This document shows positions 1-9,808 of a DNA stretch of 64,000 bases, piece by piece. Numbering within the stretch: position 1 is the stretch's first letter; each line of letters begins with the position of its first letter. The notes below the pieces were generated by a model, which saw only the letters and a list, made by a program, of their open reading frames with translations, was not told where the DNA came from and made no database searches. The position numbers were made by a program, and so were the translations under genes. The DNA is from Mongoliimonas terrestris. GTDB taxonomy: Bacteria > Pseudomonadota > Alphaproteobacteria > Rhizobiales > Pleomorphomonadaceae. The DNA is taken from NCBI RefSeq assembly GCF_001927285.1, contig NZ_MSIG01000006.1, positions 124,001-188,000 on the forward strand, read 5' to 3'.

Positions 1-916
1 CGCCGGACGCCAGCATGGCGACGCAGCGCGGGAAGACGTGGGCGTAGCGAAACACATGCTCCACCCGCGCCTCCTTGATCTGCGCCTTGGCGACGTCGTA
101 GGCGATGGGCGAGAGCGGGATGCCCACGTAGACCACCACGCCGCCGGGGGCGAGCGGATCGAACACGTCGGCGGCGGCGCGCTCGTTGCCGGAACACTCG
201 AACACCACGTCGGCGCCCCAGCCGTCCGTCTCGGTCATCACGGCCTCCGCGAGGGCGCGGGATTTCACGTTGACGGGCGTGACCGGGCCGAGCTTGCGGG
301 CGATCTCCAGCTTCACGTCGTCCACGTCGGAGACGATCACCCGGGAACAGCCGGCGGCGAGCGCGGCAAGGACGGTGACGAGGCCGATCGGCCCGGCGCC
401 GATGACGACGCCGACGTCGCCGGGCTTCACCTTCGCCTTCATGGCCGCGTAGACGCCGACGGCCAGCGGCTCCACCATGGCGGCGGCGGCGAACGAGACG
501 CTGTCCGGCAGCTTGAAGGTGAAGTCGGCCGGGTGGACGACGGACGGGCGGAGCACGCCGTGAATGGGCGGCGTCGCCCAGAAGCGCACGGCGGGGTCGA
601 GATTGTAGAGGCCGAGGCGGGTGGCGCGGCCGGCCGGGTCCGGGATGCCGGGCTCCATGCAGACCCGGTCGCCGACCGCGAACTCGCGGACGTCGGCGCC
701 GACCTCGGTGACGACGCCGGCCGCCTCGTGGCCGAGGATCATCGGATCGCGCACCACGAAGGGGCCGATGGCGCCGTGAGTATAGTAGTGCACGTCGCTG
801 CCGCAGACGCCCACCACCTTCAGCTGGATGCGGACGTCGCGGGGGCCGAGCGGCTCCTCGATGTCGAAGTCCCGCAGGCTGAGCCTGCCCTTTTCCTCAA
901 GAACCAGCGCCTTCAT
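1..916 (-). CDS. Zinc-dependent MDR alcohol dehydrogenase, xylitol/sorbitol dehydrogenase type (partial, cut by left edge)
   Basis: Oxidises a sugar alcohol to a ketose with NAD(P); xylitol to D-xylulose is the best guess. About 305 residues are visible and roughly 40 at the C terminus lie outside the window. Visible features are the catalytic zinc ligands in VCGSDVHYY and LGHEAAG and the Rossmann glycines GAGPIGLV. The structural-zinc lobe lacks its four cysteines (it reads [18 protein letters not shown]), which I recall as typical of the xylitol-dehydrogenase branch. The start at 916 has AGGAG about ten bases upstream. It is last in a transporter operon, so the imported polyol is probably its substrate. 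Exact substrate is inferred. Confidence 0.85.
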   Translation of the reverse strand, partial: MKALVLEEKGRLSLRDFDIEEPLGPRDVRIQLKVVGVCGSDVHYYTHGAIGPFVVRDPMILGHEAAGVVTEVGADVREFAVGDRVCMEPGIPDPAGRATRLGLYNLDPAVRFWATPPIHGVLRPSVVHPADFTFKLPDSVSFAAAAMVEPLAVGVYAAMKAKVKPGDVGVVIGAGPIGLVTVLAALAAGCSRVIVSDVDDVKLEIARKLGPVTPVNVKSRALAEAVMTETDGWGADVVFECSGNERAAADVFDPLAPGGVVVYVGIPLSPIAYDVAKAQIKEARVEHVFRYAHVFPRCVAMLASG

Positions 917-928
917 GGGGCGATACTC

Positions 929-1135
929 CTAACCGCGGGCGATGACGATGGCGCCGACGATGACCGACAGGACGGTTGCGACCGTGAGCGACAGGCTCGC
1001 CTCGAGAAAGCGCATCCAGAAGAGGTGGATGGCGACGAAGAGAACGACCGCGATGAAGCACCGGTCGAACGTGTTGGTGTGGATGGGCAGGAAGCCGCGG
1101 CGCGGCTCCGCCGGAAGATCGTTGAGGTCGGCCAT
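929..1135 (-). CDS. Small integral membrane protein of the sugar-alcohol ABC operon
   Basis: A 68-residue protein with a hydrophilic N terminus and two hydrophobic stretches (about residues 24-41 and 47-66), so probably two membrane helices. It lies between the MalG-type permease and the dehydrogenase, which suggests an accessory role in the transporter, but no family function is known to me. The ATG at 1135 is preferred because AAGGAG lies nine bases upstream. A GTG at 1144, overlapping the permease stop, is the alternative and adds three residues. Confidence 0.7.
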   Translation of the reverse strand: MADLNDLPAEPRRGFLPIHTNTFDRCFIAVVLFVAIHLFWMRFLEASLSLTVATVLSVIVGAIVIARG

Positions 1136-1140
1136 GGGGC

Positions 1141-1977
1141 TCACTCCTTGACGGCGCCGAAGGTGAGGCCGGCCACGATGTGCCGCTGCACGAGGCCGAG
1201 CACCAGAAGGGCCGGTACGAGCGTCAGCATGGCGGTGGCGGCCATCTGGCCCCAGTTGGTGCCCGTGACCGTGACGAACTCGGCAAGGCCGGTGGTGACC
1301 GTGCGGGCGTGGACGGAGGTGAGGGTGGCGGCGAACAGGTATTCGTTCCAGGCGAACACCCAGGTGAGGATGCCGGTGACCGCAAGGCCGGGCTTGGCGA
1401 GCGGCAGGATCACCTTGGTAAGCACCTGCCAGGTGGTGGCCCCGTCCACATAGGCGGCCTCGTCGAGCTCCTTCGGGATGCCGTCGATGACGCTGCGGAG
1501 CGTCCAGATGGCGAAGGGCAGGTTGAAGACGCAGTAGAGGAGGATGAGGCCGATCCGGGTGTCGAACAGCTTGAAGTCGCCGAGCACGAACACCTGGGTG
1601 TAGAGCAGGAACAGCGGCAGCAGAAAGACGGCCGGCGGCGCCATGCGGTTGGTGATCGTCCAGAAGAAGACGTTCTCCTTGCCGCCGAGCCGGTAGCGGG
1701 AGAGGGCGTAGGTGGCGAAGAGGGCGAGCGTGGTCACGAGAAGCGCGTTCGCCGACGCCACCACGATCGAGTTGATCATGTAGCGCTGGAAGGCGGGGTC
1801 CTTCAGCGTGTTGATGTAGTTCTCCGTGAAGAAGCTGGTGATGAGGAAGTTCGGGCTGCCGAAGAGCTGCACGCGGCTCTTCGCCGAGACGACGAACATC
1901 CAGTAGATCGGCACCAGGGTGATGAGGCTGGAGACGGTCCAGAAGGCCAGGAAGGCGAGGGGGCGGTCGCGTCGCAT
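1141..1977 (-). CDS. Carbohydrate ABC transporter permease, MalG type
   Basis: Inner-membrane permease (278 residues) of a CUT1-type sugar or polyol importer. It has about six hydrophobic helices and the cytoplasmic EAA loop ([19 protein letters not shown], about residues 170-190) that docks on the ATPase. Its ATG overlaps the stop of the upstream permease in a TGATG junction, so the two are translationally coupled. No ATP-binding subunit is in the window; it probably lies beyond the left edge or is supplied by a shared MsmK-type ATPase. Confidence 0.92.
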   Translation of the reverse strand: MRRDRPLAFLAFWTVSSLITLVPIYWMFVVSAKSRVQLFGSPNFLITSFFTENYINTLKDPAFQRYMINSIVVASANALLVTTLALFATYALSRYRLGGKENVFFWTITNRMAPPAVFLLPLFLLYTQVFVLGDFKLFDTRIGLILLYCVFNLPFAIWTLRSVIDGIPKELDEAAYVDGATTWQVLTKVILPLAKPGLAVTGILTWVFAWNEYLFAATLTSVHARTVTTGLAEFVTVTGTNWGQMAATAMLTLVPALLVLGLVQRHIVAGLTFGAVKE

Positions 1978-2858
1978 CAGTCGACCCTCTTCAGGTCACG
2001 CCGGGCGACGAGCCCCGCGTAGAGCAGCCAGCACATGACGATGGTGAGATAGAGCGTGATCAACGACATGGACGATCCATAGCCGTAGTCGGTCTTGGGA
2101 AAGACGACGCGCCAGATGTGGAGGCCGATGTAGCGGGTCGCCGCGCCGGGGCCGCCGCCGGTCAGCATCCACACCTCGTCGACGGTGCGAAGGGCGTCCA
2201 TCAGGCGGATGAAGACGGTGGCGAGGATGGCCGGCTTCAGGAGCGGCAAGGTGACGTGCCAGAAGATCTGGAACCGGTTGGCGCCGTCGATCTGCGCCTG
2301 CTCGAACGGCTCCTTCGGCAGCGAGGCGAGGGCGGCCAGCATGGTGAGGGTGACGAGCGGGGTCCAGTGCCAGACGTCCATCACCACGGTGGCGAGGAAG
2401 GCCTGGTCTACGTAGCGGCTGATGTTGAGGTCGTAGCCGAACCACTGGCGGAGATAGTAGGGGATGGGGCCGAGCCCCGGCACCAGCATCAGCCGCCAAG
2501 TGGCGCCGACGGCGATCGGCGCGATGACCAGCGGCAGGGTGTGGATGGTCCGGAAGAAGCCCTTGCCGGGGAAGTCCCGCATGAAGAGCTGCGCCAGGAA
2601 ATAGCCGAGCAGGATCTGGCTGGTGACGGCGAAGAAGCCGAACTTCAGCGTCAGCCACAGCGAATAGAGGAACTGCTCGTCGAAGACGAGGCGGCGGAAG
2701 TTCTCCACCCCGTTGTACTGCATCGTCGGATCGGCCGCGAAGCTGTTCCACTGCGTGAAGCCGATGACCAGCACGTAGAGGAAGGGCAGCACGCCGAAGA
2801 TGAAGAGAATGACGAGCGTCGGGGCCAGGAACAACCAGCCGACCGTGGATGAGCGCAT
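1977..2858 (-). CDS. Carbohydrate ABC transporter permease, MalF type
   Basis: First permease of the importer, 293 residues, about six membrane helices. The EAA loop is seen as [19 protein letters not shown] near residues 183-201. The first helix starts at about residue 8 ([15 protein letters not shown]), typical of UgpA/MalF-like proteins. It pairs with the downstream MalG-type permease and follows the binding-protein gene after a 188-base spacer that contains a strong hairpin. Confidence 0.92.
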   Translation of the reverse strand: MRSSTVGWLFLAPTLVILFIFGVLPFLYVLVIGFTQWNSFAADPTMQYNGVENFRRLVFDEQFLYSLWLTLKFGFFAVTSQILLGYFLAQLFMRDFPGKGFFRTIHTLPLVIAPIAVGATWRLMLVPGLGPIPYYLRQWFGYDLNISRYVDQAFLATVVMDVWHWTPLVTLTMLAALASLPKEPFEQAQIDGANRFQIFWHVTLPLLKPAILATVFIRLMDALRTVDEVWMLTGGGPGAATRYIGLHIWRVVFPKTDYGYGSSMSLITLYLTIVMCWLLYAGLVARRDLKRVD

Positions 2859-2979
2859 GGATGGAGCTCCATGGGAAGCGGCGATCGGCCCTGGCCGGGG
2901 CGATGGCAGCGGGTCGGAACGAGCGAAGGGCAGGATCGGTCCACATGCCGGCGGCGGCGCGGGTCCGGTCGGTCGAAGG

Positions 2980-3013
2980 GGCCGCCGGACCCGAGGGGAG
3001 GGGTCCGGCGGCC
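2980..3013 (-). promoter_or_regulatory. Intercistronic hairpin between binding-protein and permease genes
   Basis: A perfect 13-base inverted repeat (GGCCGCCGGACCC and its complement, arms 2980-2992 and 3001-3013) with an eight-base loop. It lies 34 bases after the binding-protein stop. Such hairpins commonly protect the 3' end of the abundant binding-protein message or cause partial termination, so that the binding protein is made in excess over permeases. There is no U-tract, so full termination is unlikely. Function is inferred from position. Confidence 0.6.
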
Positions 3014-3046
3014 AGGGCGGCCAGGGGAGCCGTCGGGAGGAACCTG

Positions 3047-4489
3047 TTACTTGCGGTAGCCGAGGTTCTTCAGCTCGGCGTCCACCGCGGCGGCGGCCTT
3101 GTCCAGGGCCTCGGCCGGCTGCAGTTCGCCGGTGATCGCCTGGTAGATGAAGGGCGCCATGGCCTCACGGGCCTGGTTGTGGAAGGGGAAGGGCGGCGCG
3201 CCGCGGAAGAGCGGGCCCTGGTCCTTCATGAGGGTGTAGTAGCCGTCCACCTTGGCATCCTGCTCGACGATCTTCGGATCGGCGTAGGTGGCCTGGTGCA
3301 CGATGCGGCTGCCGGCGAGCGCCCAGTCGGCCTGCACGCTCTCCTCGCCGATGTACTGCAGGAAGAGGAGGGCAGCCTCCTTGTTCTTGGACGAATGCGG
3401 GATGCCGAAGGCGCCGCCGTCGTAGTAGCCGATGTAGCCCTCACCGGACTTGGCCTGGTCCATCACACCTTCGGCGACGGGCGGCAGGGCGACGCCCACC
3501 TTGCCGACGACGGTGGACTTGTCCGGGTTGGTGGCGATCCAGGCGGCGTTCTCGCCGTAGACGAGGCCCTGCGCGGCACGGCCGGCCGCGAAGGTGGCGG
3601 CGACCTCGTCCCAGGTCGACGAGGTGGATTCCGGCGGCGCGAATTCCAGATTGCCGACCCACCAGGCGAGCGCCTCCTTGGCGACGTCGCTGTTCATCTT
3701 GCCGCCGTTCTCCACCGAGGCGGCGAAGGTGGTGGTGTCGATGCCCCAGTTGTAGACGCCGTAGGTGGGCAGCACGCTTTCGATGAACTCGTAGACGGAA
3801 GCCGGGTGGCCGGACGAGGCCTGCACCGTGGTGCCCCACATCTCCATGCCGTTCGCCTGGGCGTGCTCGGTGAAGAACTGCGCGATCTGGCGGTATTCGG
3901 CGTGGGTGGTGGCGGGCTTCAGGTCGGCGCCGGTCTTCTCCTTGTAGGCCGCCTGCACGGCCGGATCCTCGAAGAGGTCCTTGCGGTAGAGGTAGACCTT
4001 CACGAAGGCTTCCATCGGCACGCCGAAGATGTCGCCGTCGGCGTTTTTGAAGTTGTCGATGAAGGTGGTGAACTTGGTCGCGTCGAAATCCGGAGACTTC
4101 AGGCTCTCGTTCTCGGCCAGCATATCGGTGAGGTTCACCAGGAAGTCGCGGGCGAGATAGCTGTAGATGATGTCCTGCTCGATGTAGACGAAGTCATAGA
4201 TGCCGGTGTTGGCCTCCATGTCCTTGATGGCCTTGTCGTACATCTGGTCCCAGGAGGTCGCCTCGAACTCGACCGTGATGCCGGTCTTCTCGGTGAACTG
4301 GGGGGCCAGCACGTCCTTGACGTAGTTGGACGGCGGCGTGCTCTCCGAGATGCCGCGGATGGTGGCGCCCTGCAGGTCCTTGGCCGCGTCGGACCAGAAG
4401 TCCGCGAAGGCCGGAGCCGTGCTCGTCATCAGCGCCGCCACGAAGACGGTCGCCACCAGGCTTCTGCCCGGAATGTTGAAATGCTTCAT
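3047..4489 (-). CDS. Extracellular solute-binding protein of sugar-alcohol ABC importer
   Basis: Periplasmic binding protein, 480 residues. The N terminus [20 protein letters not shown] is a signal peptide, with probable cleavage after APAFA. Length and features ([23 protein letters not shown]) fit the family 1 binding proteins of CUT1 importers. The start at 4489 is chosen because GGAGGAG lies ten bases upstream and the signal peptide starts there; the frame is open further upstream but without signal-like sequence. It opens the operon that ends with the xylitol-type dehydrogenase. Confidence 0.9.
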   Translation of the reverse strand: MKHFNIPGRSLVATVFVAALMTSTAPAFADFWSDAAKDLQGATIRGISESTPPSNYVKDVLAPQFTEKTGITVEFEATSWDQMYDKAIKDMEANTGIYDFVYIEQDIIYSYLARDFLVNLTDMLAENESLKSPDFDATKFTTFIDNFKNADGDIFGVPMEAFVKVYLYRKDLFEDPAVQAAYKEKTGADLKPATTHAEYRQIAQFFTEHAQANGMEMWGTTVQASSGHPASVYEFIESVLPTYGVYNWGIDTTTFAASVENGGKMNSDVAKEALAWWVGNLEFAPPESTSSTWDEVAATFAAGRAAQGLVYGENAAWIATNPDKSTVVGKVGVALPPVAEGVMDQAKSGEGYIGYYDGGAFGIPHSSKNKEAALLFLQYIGEESVQADWALAGSRIVHQATYADPKIVEQDAKVDGYYTLMKDQGPLFRGAPPFPFHNQAREAMAPFIYQAITGELQPAEALDKAAAAVDAELKNLGYRK

Positions 4490-4816
4490 GTCCACATCTC
4501 CTCCCAAAGATCGGTCGTCGTCGGCTTGCGACTGGCGCACGCATCCTCGGTCCGCCCCGATCATGGGGAGGCGTTCGGGCCCGATGGTGTCGGGCCGGTT
4601 CGGGAGGCGTGGTCGTCGTCGTGTCGTCCGGGGCAGTCCCGCCCGGTTCAGCGATCCGCCGCGCCGGCGATCGGCCGACGTGCGCGGCGGTCTGGCGTCC
4701 TTCGGGTCCGCCCTGGCCCGCCGCGCGGGATCTGTGATGAAATCTACTCTCCGTGAACATGGATCACCACGCCTCGGCGATCCGCGTTCTATACGTTTTT
4801 TGCCGTGCCGCCGGGT
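4490..4816. other. 327-base gap between AraC gene and binding-protein gene
   Basis: No gene is supported here. The stretch precedes the transporter operon on the minus strand and should hold its promoter and any AraC site. I could not identify a convincing -35/-10 pair or repeat. Confidence 0.4.
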
Positions 4817-5740
4817 TCAGGCGGCGCCCTTCAGGGCGGGCGCCGCCGCCGGGATGGCGGAGGCGATGCGCCGGGCACTGCGGCGGTAGGCGGATGGGGT
4901 CTGGTCGCAGAACTTCACGAACTGGCGGTTGAAGTTGGCGATGTTGTTGAAGCCGACGTCGAAGCAGATCTCGGTGATCGGCGCGTCGGTCTGCGACAGA
5001 CGCGTGCAGGCCGAATAGATCCGCGTCCGGTTGATGAAGCGGGCGAAGGTGTGCCCGGTCTGCTTCTTGAACCAGCGGGAGAAGGCGCTCTGCTCCATGC
5101 CGCATAGGTCCGCCACGGTGCCGAGGCGAATTTCGCCGGCGTAGTTCTTGGCGATGTAGGCGAGGGCGATCTCGATGCGCTCCTCGACCTGCGTGCTCGG
5201 CAGCGCCGGGGTGCGGCGGGAGAGCGTCGCCCGCTCAGCCGGGTTCGCCGCCAGCGTGGCAAGGAGATCGAGGAAGAGCACCATCCGGTTCGGCCCTCGC
5301 GCCTGACCGATCTCCGCCAGCAGCTCCGCCCCGCGCCGGGCGGTCTCGCCGGAGAAGACGAGGCCGTAGGCGGCTTCCGCCAGGAGCGAGCGCACGTCCT
5401 CCAGTTCGGCGAAGTCGCCGAGGATGCGCGCCGCGAAGGCGGAGGAGAACTGGACGAGCATGTCGCGGTCGGGCACCACGGCGCCGTGCGGGATGTCGCT
5501 CACCCAGTTGTGCGGCACGTCAGGGCCGGTGAGCACCAGGCAGCCGGCCTGGAAGGGACCCACGTGGTCGCCGACCATCATGGTGCCGGCGGAGTCCTGG
5601 ATGAGGTGAAGCTCGTACTCCGGGTGGTGATGCCATTTGGCCAGGTGGTGCGGATAGTCGTGCACGTTCCACCGGAAGGACTCCGATGGTCGACAGACGA
5701 TGACCTCGTGGTGTGGCACGAGCGTGCGGACCATACCCAT
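4817..5740 (-). CDS. AraC family transcriptional regulator
   Basis: A 307-residue regulator. The N-terminal half is a cupin-like sensing domain (HHPEYELHLIQDSAGTMMVG, VLTGPDVPHNW). The C-terminal hundred residues carry two helix-turn-helix motifs (RLGTVADLCGMEQSAFSRWF; ITEICFDVGFNNIANFNRQF). The start at 5740 has GGGAGG upstream; longer readings add a basic non-homologous tail. It lies upstream of, and in line with, the polyol transporter operon and probably activates it in response to the polyol. Confidence 0.88.
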   Translation of the reverse strand: MGMVRTLVPHHEVIVCRPSESFRWNVHDYPHHLAKWHHHPEYELHLIQDSAGTMMVGDHVGPFQAGCLVLTGPDVPHNWVSDIPHGAVVPDRDMLVQFSSAFAARILGDFAELEDVRSLLAEAAYGLVFSGETARRGAELLAEIGQARGPNRMVLFLDLLATLAANPAERATLSRRTPALPSTQVEERIEIALAYIAKNYAGEIRLGTVADLCGMEQSAFSRWFKKQTGHTFARFINRTRIYSACTRLSQTDAPITEICFDVGFNNIANFNRQFVKFCDQTPSAYRRSARRIASAIPAAAPALKGAA

Positions 5741-5861
5741 GTGTAACCTCCCATCCGTCTCGGCCGATCTGCGTCGGCTTGTCCGGTTGTGATTCGATCT
5801 TGCCCGAGCCGCGCCCGAACTCAATCGATTAAACTGTCATTCCGTGCGGTTTTTCCGCTGC

Positions 5862-7553
5862 TCAGCCGGTTCGCGCCTCCTGTCCGACGCCACGGGGAAA
5901 GCGCGTCGCGGCAACGGGCGCCACCGCCTCGCCCCTTCCGGCCGCAAAGGCTGCCGCCCGGTGGCCGAGCATGATGGCGGCCGCGTTGGTGTTTCCCGAC
6001 GGGATGGCCGGAATGGCTGCACAATCGATGACGCGGAGACCCGCGACCCCGCGAACGGCAAGGCGGGCATCGAGCACGGCCAGCGGATCGTCGTCGCGGC
6101 CCATGCGGGCGGTGCCGCACGGGTGGTAGTTGGTCTTGACCGTCTTGCCGCAATAAGCGGCGAGCGCAGCGTCATCCGTGAGAGGCGAGCCGGGAAGGAG
6201 TTCGGCGGCGATCTTGGGGCCGAGCGGGCGAACCTCCAGCAGGCGCCGGGCGAAGCGGATCGACGCGATGGTGAGGCGGAGGTCGTCCGGATCGCCGAAG
6301 AAGTTGCTGTCGACCACGGGCTTCGCCGCCGGATCGGCGGAGGCGAGCCGCACGCTGCCGCGCGCCTTGGGGCGGAGGAGGCAGGACGTGAGCGTGATGC
6401 CGTAGGTGGGCTTTGCGGACGACACGTCGCGGTCGAGGTAGACGATAGGGCAGCAGTAGAGCTGCACGGTCGGCCGATCGCCGCCGTCCGGATCGTAGAA
6501 GAGGCAGCTCTCGATGCCGGTGGTGGTGACCGGCCCTGTGCCGAAGAGTGCGTACTGGAGGCCGTTGCGGATCATGGGCCAGCCGCGGTCCTCGCCGAAA
6601 TAGCCGCTGCGGCCCTTCGTGGTGGCGATGGTCGGGACCTCGTGGTGGTCCTGCAGGTTGGCGCCGACACCGGGGAGGTCGACCTCGACCTTGAGGCCGT
6701 GCGACCGCAGGTGATCCGCCGGGCCGAGGCCGGAGAGCATCAGGAGCTTGGCGGTGTTGTAGGTGCCGGTGGCGACGAGCACCTCGCGCCCGGCCCGCAC
6801 GGTCCGCTCCTGGCCGTCGTGCCGGTAGACGAGACCGACCGCCCGGCCGTTCTCGATGAGGATGCGGGTGACGAGGGCGTCCGTGACGACGGTGAGGCGC
6901 GGGTCGGAGCGGACTTCGGACAGGAAGGCCGTCACCGCGTCGCTGCGCTGCATGCGGCCGTTCACCTTGCCCATGGTGTGCTGCATGACGCCGACGCCTG
7001 CCTGCCGGGCGCCGTTGAAATCCGGGTTGTACGGGATGCCTATGCCCTGGGCGGCGAGGATGAAGTCCTCGGTGGTGTCGCAGAGCCGTCCCGGATCGGA
7101 GACGAGAAGCGTGCCCTCGATGCCGTGGTAGGCGTCGTTGAACTTGGTGTTCCGCTCCACGGCCCGGAAGTGGGGCAGCACGTCCGCATAGGACCAGCCG
7201 GCGTTGCCGCCGAGGAGGGCGTCCCAACCGTCGTAGTCCTCCCGCTGGCCACGCATGTAGACCATGGCGTTCACCGCGCTGCCGCCGCCGAGCACCTTCG
7301 CCTGGGGCACGATCGGCGCCCGGCCGCCGAGGCGCGGCTGGGCGACGGTGGTGTGCATCTCCAGGAAGGTGTCGCGGGCGAGATACCGGAGATAGCCGGC
7401 CGGCATGCGCATGATCGGCGCGGTGCGGGCCGGGCCGCGTTCGATCATGAGGACGCGGGCGCCGAAGTCGCGCACAAGGCGCATAGCCGCCACGCAGGCC
7501 GACGATCCGCCGCCGGCGATGACGAAATCATACTCCCGTTCCGGTCCGGACAT
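5862..7553 (-). CDS. GMC family FAD-dependent oxidoreductase (choline/alcohol dehydrogenase-like)
   Basis: Flavoprotein of 563 residues that oxidises an alcohol group. The FAD-binding motif is at the N terminus (VIAGGGSSACVAAMRL), the GMC signature is GGGSAVNAMVYMRG, and the C terminus has the catalytic histidine region NYHPCGTARMG and SGNTNAAAIML. No signal peptide is seen. It is divergent from the DeoR gene and lies within polyol genes, so a polyol is a plausible substrate; choline and other alcohols are equally compatible with the family. Confidence 0.88.
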   Translation of the reverse strand: MSGPEREYDFVIAGGGSSACVAAMRLVRDFGARVLMIERGPARTAPIMRMPAGYLRYLARDTFLEMHTTVAQPRLGGRAPIVPQAKVLGGGSAVNAMVYMRGQREDYDGWDALLGGNAGWSYADVLPHFRAVERNTKFNDAYHGIEGTLLVSDPGRLCDTTEDFILAAQGIGIPYNPDFNGARQAGVGVMQHTMGKVNGRMQRSDAVTAFLSEVRSDPRLTVVTDALVTRILIENGRAVGLVYRHDGQERTVRAGREVLVATGTYNTAKLLMLSGLGPADHLRSHGLKVEVDLPGVGANLQDHHEVPTIATTKGRSGYFGEDRGWPMIRNGLQYALFGTGPVTTTGIESCLFYDPDGGDRPTVQLYCCPIVYLDRDVSSAKPTYGITLTSCLLRPKARGSVRLASADPAAKPVVDSNFFGDPDDLRLTIASIRFARRLLEVRPLGPKIAAELLPGSPLTDDAALAAYCGKTVKTNYHPCGTARMGRDDDPLAVLDARLAVRGVAGLRVIDCAAIPAIPSGNTNAAAIMLGHRAAAFAAGRGEAVAPVAATRFPRGVGQEARTG

Positions 7554-7654
7554 GGCCTACCCGTCCTTCAGTGCAGCCACCCGGGCGATCGCCGGGGCTA
7601 CGGAAGACGACGACAGGGTAGGGGGGAGTTGGCTGAGTGACTACGATCATTCTG

Positions 7655-7668
7655 GTACAGACCTGTAC
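7655..7668. promoter_or_regulatory. Operator-like palindrome GTACAG-AC-CTGTAC
   Basis: Perfect 6+6 inverted repeat with a two-base spacer in the 218-base divergent region between the GMC oxidoreductase and the DeoR regulator. It is a candidate binding site for the DeoR protein or another regulator of the pair. Assignment is by position only. Confidence 0.45.
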
Positions 7669-7695
7669 TTTCTTGGCCGGGCATGCCGAGAAAGT
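7667..7695. promoter_or_regulatory. Second dyad in the GMC/DeoR divergent region
   Basis: Inverted repeat with arms ACTTTCTTGGC (7667-7677) and GCCGAGAAAGT (7685-7695), matching at 10 of 11 positions. It abuts the GTACAG palindrome, so two different proteins or two sites of one protein may act here. Confidence 0.4.
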
Positions 7696-7771
7696 ATGGG
7701 TTTCGATACGCACCGATGATTGCGCGTGATCACCGGGCTGTTAGCCTTCGGGCAGGATCGAGGTTGGGACG

Positions 7772-8563
7772 ATGGCGAGCATCGTGAGCGAGACGGAGCG
7801 GCAGGAGCTGATCAAGGAGGTGCTGAAGGCGCAGCCTTTCGTCACCGTGAAGGATCTCGTGTCGCTCACCCATGCCTCGCCGGCGACCGTGCGCCGCGAC
7901 ATCGACAAGCTGAACGGCCTCGGCGAGGTGCGCAAGGTGTTCGGCGGCATCGCCTCCGTTGAGCCGGCTGCTGCCCGCGAGCGCCTGTCGGCGCGCCCGT
8001 TCGACGAGAACCGGATGCTGGCGGTGGACGCCAAGAAGGCGATCGCCGAGGAGGCGGAGCGGCTCTGCCGGGACGGCGACAGCCTGATCATCCACGGCGG
8101 CACCACCTGCTACCTGTTCGGCACGCTGATCGCCCGGCGGCCGCTGAAGGTGTTCACCAACTCCATGCCGCTTGCCGCCCACCTCGCCGAGGCCGGCACC
8201 TGCCACCTGACGGTGAGCGGCGGCGAACTGCATCGGGAGCCGGGCATCCTGCAGTGGCTCGTGGCCGAGCCGCCGCCGGTGTTCGCCTCCAAGTTCTTCG
8301 TCGGCGCTCAGGGCATCGGCCCGGCCGGCGTGATGGAGTCCCATCCGCTGCTGGTGCGGTCCGTCGAGATGCTGCTCGGCTGCACCGACCAGGTGGTGGT
8401 GCTCGCCGACAGCCGGAAGTTCGCCATCCGGCCCCGCCACGTGGTGTTCGGCCTCAGCCGGATCGGCACGCTGATCACCGACGACGGCCTTGCCGACGCC
8501 GACGCCCGGATGCTGGCGGACGAGGGCGTGACGGTCGTCGTCGCCCGGACCCGCGAGGTCTGA
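7772..8563 (+). CDS. DeoR/GlpR family transcriptional regulator
   Basis: A 263-residue sugar-responsive repressor. The N-terminal winged helix-turn-helix reads VTVKDLVSLTHASPATVRRD. The C-terminal DeoR sensor has the conserved AIAEEAERLCRDGDSLIIHG start and DSRKFAIRP near the end, which typically binds a phosphorylated sugar. It lies just upstream of the threitol-type dehydrogenase and divergent from the GMC oxidoreductase, and probably controls both. Confidence 0.9.
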   Translation: MASIVSETERQELIKEVLKAQPFVTVKDLVSLTHASPATVRRDIDKLNGLGEVRKVFGGIASVEPAAARERLSARPFDENRMLAVDAKKAIAEEAERLCRDGDSLIIHGGTTCYLFGTLIARRPLKVFTNSMPLAAHLAEAGTCHLTVSGGELHREPGILQWLVAEPPPVFASKFFVGAQGIGPAGVMESHPLLVRSVEMLLGCTDQVVVLADSRKFAIRPRHVVFGLSRIGTLITDDGLADADARMLADEGVTVVVARTREV

Positions 8564-8590
8564 GCGGATCCGCCGAAGGTGCGGATCCGC
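8564..8590 (+). promoter_or_regulatory. Hairpin of two identical self-complementary decamers between DeoR and dehydrogenase genes
   Basis: GCGGATCCGC occurs twice (8564-8573 and 8581-8590). Each copy is itself palindromic and the two can pair with each other around a seven-base loop. It follows the DeoR stop directly and precedes the dehydrogenase start by 27 bases. It may be an attenuating hairpin or a double operator. Confidence 0.45.
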
Positions 8591-8617
8591 CTTCGAGAAA
8601 CAATGGGAGGATGCCTC

Positions 8618-9712
8618 ATGCTAAAGAACGCCATCGAGCTGCCGAAGACCATGGCCTCCGTGGTCTGCCACGGCCCCGAGGACTACCGGCTGGAGGAACT
8701 GCCGGTGCCGACGGTCGGCCCCGGCGAGGTGCTGGTGAAGGTGAAGTCCGCCGGCATCTGCGCCTCGGACCTGAAGTGCTATCTCGGCGCGCCGCTCTTC
8801 TGGGGCGACGCCACCCGCAAGGGTTACTGCGAGCCGCCGATCACCCCCGGCCACGAGTTCGTCGGCGAGGTGGTGGCGCTCGGCGAGGGCGCGGGCGAGA
8901 AGTACGGGCTTGAGATCGGCGATCTCGCCGCGTCCGAGCAGATCGTGCCGTGCTGGCACTGCCGCTTCTGCATGACCGGCAAGTACTGGATGTGCCAGCG
9001 GCACGACATCTACGGGTTTCGCCAGAACACGCCGGGGGCCATGGCGGAGTTCATGTGTTTTCCGGCGGGCGCACTGAACCACAAGGTGCCGAAGTCCATC
9101 CCGCCGCACCACGCGGTCTTCATCGAGCCGCTGGCCTGCTCGATCCACGCGGTGCAGCGCGGCGACATCGAGTTCCAGGACGTGGTGGTGATCGCGGGCG
9201 TCGGGCCGCTCGGGCTCGGCATGGTGGCGGCCGCCAAGATGAAGGGGCCGGCGCTCCTCATCGCGGTGGACTTCAACGACCAGCGGCTGGAGATGGCCAA
9301 GCGCTGCGGCGCCGACATCGGCCTCAACCCGGCCAAGGTGAACGTGGTGGACGAAGTGCGCCGGCTGACCGACGGCTACGGCTGCGACGTCTACATCGAG
9401 GCGACCGGCCATCCGCAGGCGGTGATCGACGGGCTGCAGATGATCCGCAAGCTCGGCACCTTCGTGGAGTTCTCCGTGATGCGCGAGCCGGTGACGGTGG
9501 ACTGGACCATCATCGGCGACACCAAGGAGCTGAATATCCACGGCGCCCATCTGTCGCCGCACGCCTATCCGGTGGCGATCCGCATGCTGGAGCAGGGGCT
9601 GCTGCCGATCGACGAGATCGTCACCCACCGTTTGCCGCTCGCCGATTTCCAGAAGGGCATCGACATGGTGGCATCGGGCAAGAGCTCCATCAAGGTGACG
9701 CTGGAGCCGTGA
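8618..9712 (+). CDS. Zinc-dependent alcohol dehydrogenase, erythritol/L-threitol dehydrogenase type
   Basis: MDR dehydrogenase of 364 residues that oxidises a secondary alcohol of a four-carbon polyol. Catalytic zinc ligands are in CASDLKC and GHEFVG. The structural zinc site has all four cysteines (CWHCRFCMTGKYWMC), and the Rossmann motif is GVGPLGLG. From memory of the family, the N terminus and the stretch after GAPLFWG fit proteins annotated erythritol/L-threitol dehydrogenase. The start at 8618 has GGGAGG upstream. It would produce a tetrulose. Substrate is inferred. Confidence 0.8.
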   Translation: MLKNAIELPKTMASVVCHGPEDYRLEELPVPTVGPGEVLVKVKSAGICASDLKCYLGAPLFWGDATRKGYCEPPITPGHEFVGEVVALGEGAGEKYGLEIGDLAASEQIVPCWHCRFCMTGKYWMCQRHDIYGFRQNTPGAMAEFMCFPAGALNHKVPKSIPPHHAVFIEPLACSIHAVQRGDIEFQDVVVIAGVGPLGLGMVAAAKMKGPALLIAVDFNDQRLEMAKRCGADIGLNPAKVNVVDEVRRLTDGYGCDVYIEATGHPQAVIDGLQMIRKLGTFVEFSVMREPVTVDWTIIGDTKELNIHGAHLSPHAYPVAIRMLEQGLLPIDEIVTHRLPLADFQKGIDMVASGKSSIKVTLEP

Positions 9713-9808
9713 CCGGAGCGGGCGGAACGGGCGCATCGCGCGCCGCGTTGGGCTGGCGACCGAGGCGGGCACGTCGGGTGCCCTGCCCAAGCACGAGAGG
9801 CCCAAGTC

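Noticed and set aside
38..1453. A 471-codon plus-strand frame opposite the dehydrogenase and permease genes
   Set aside because: Same explanation: antisense of conserved minus-strand genes, rich in Gly, Arg and Asp as expected for mirrored high-GC coding DNA.
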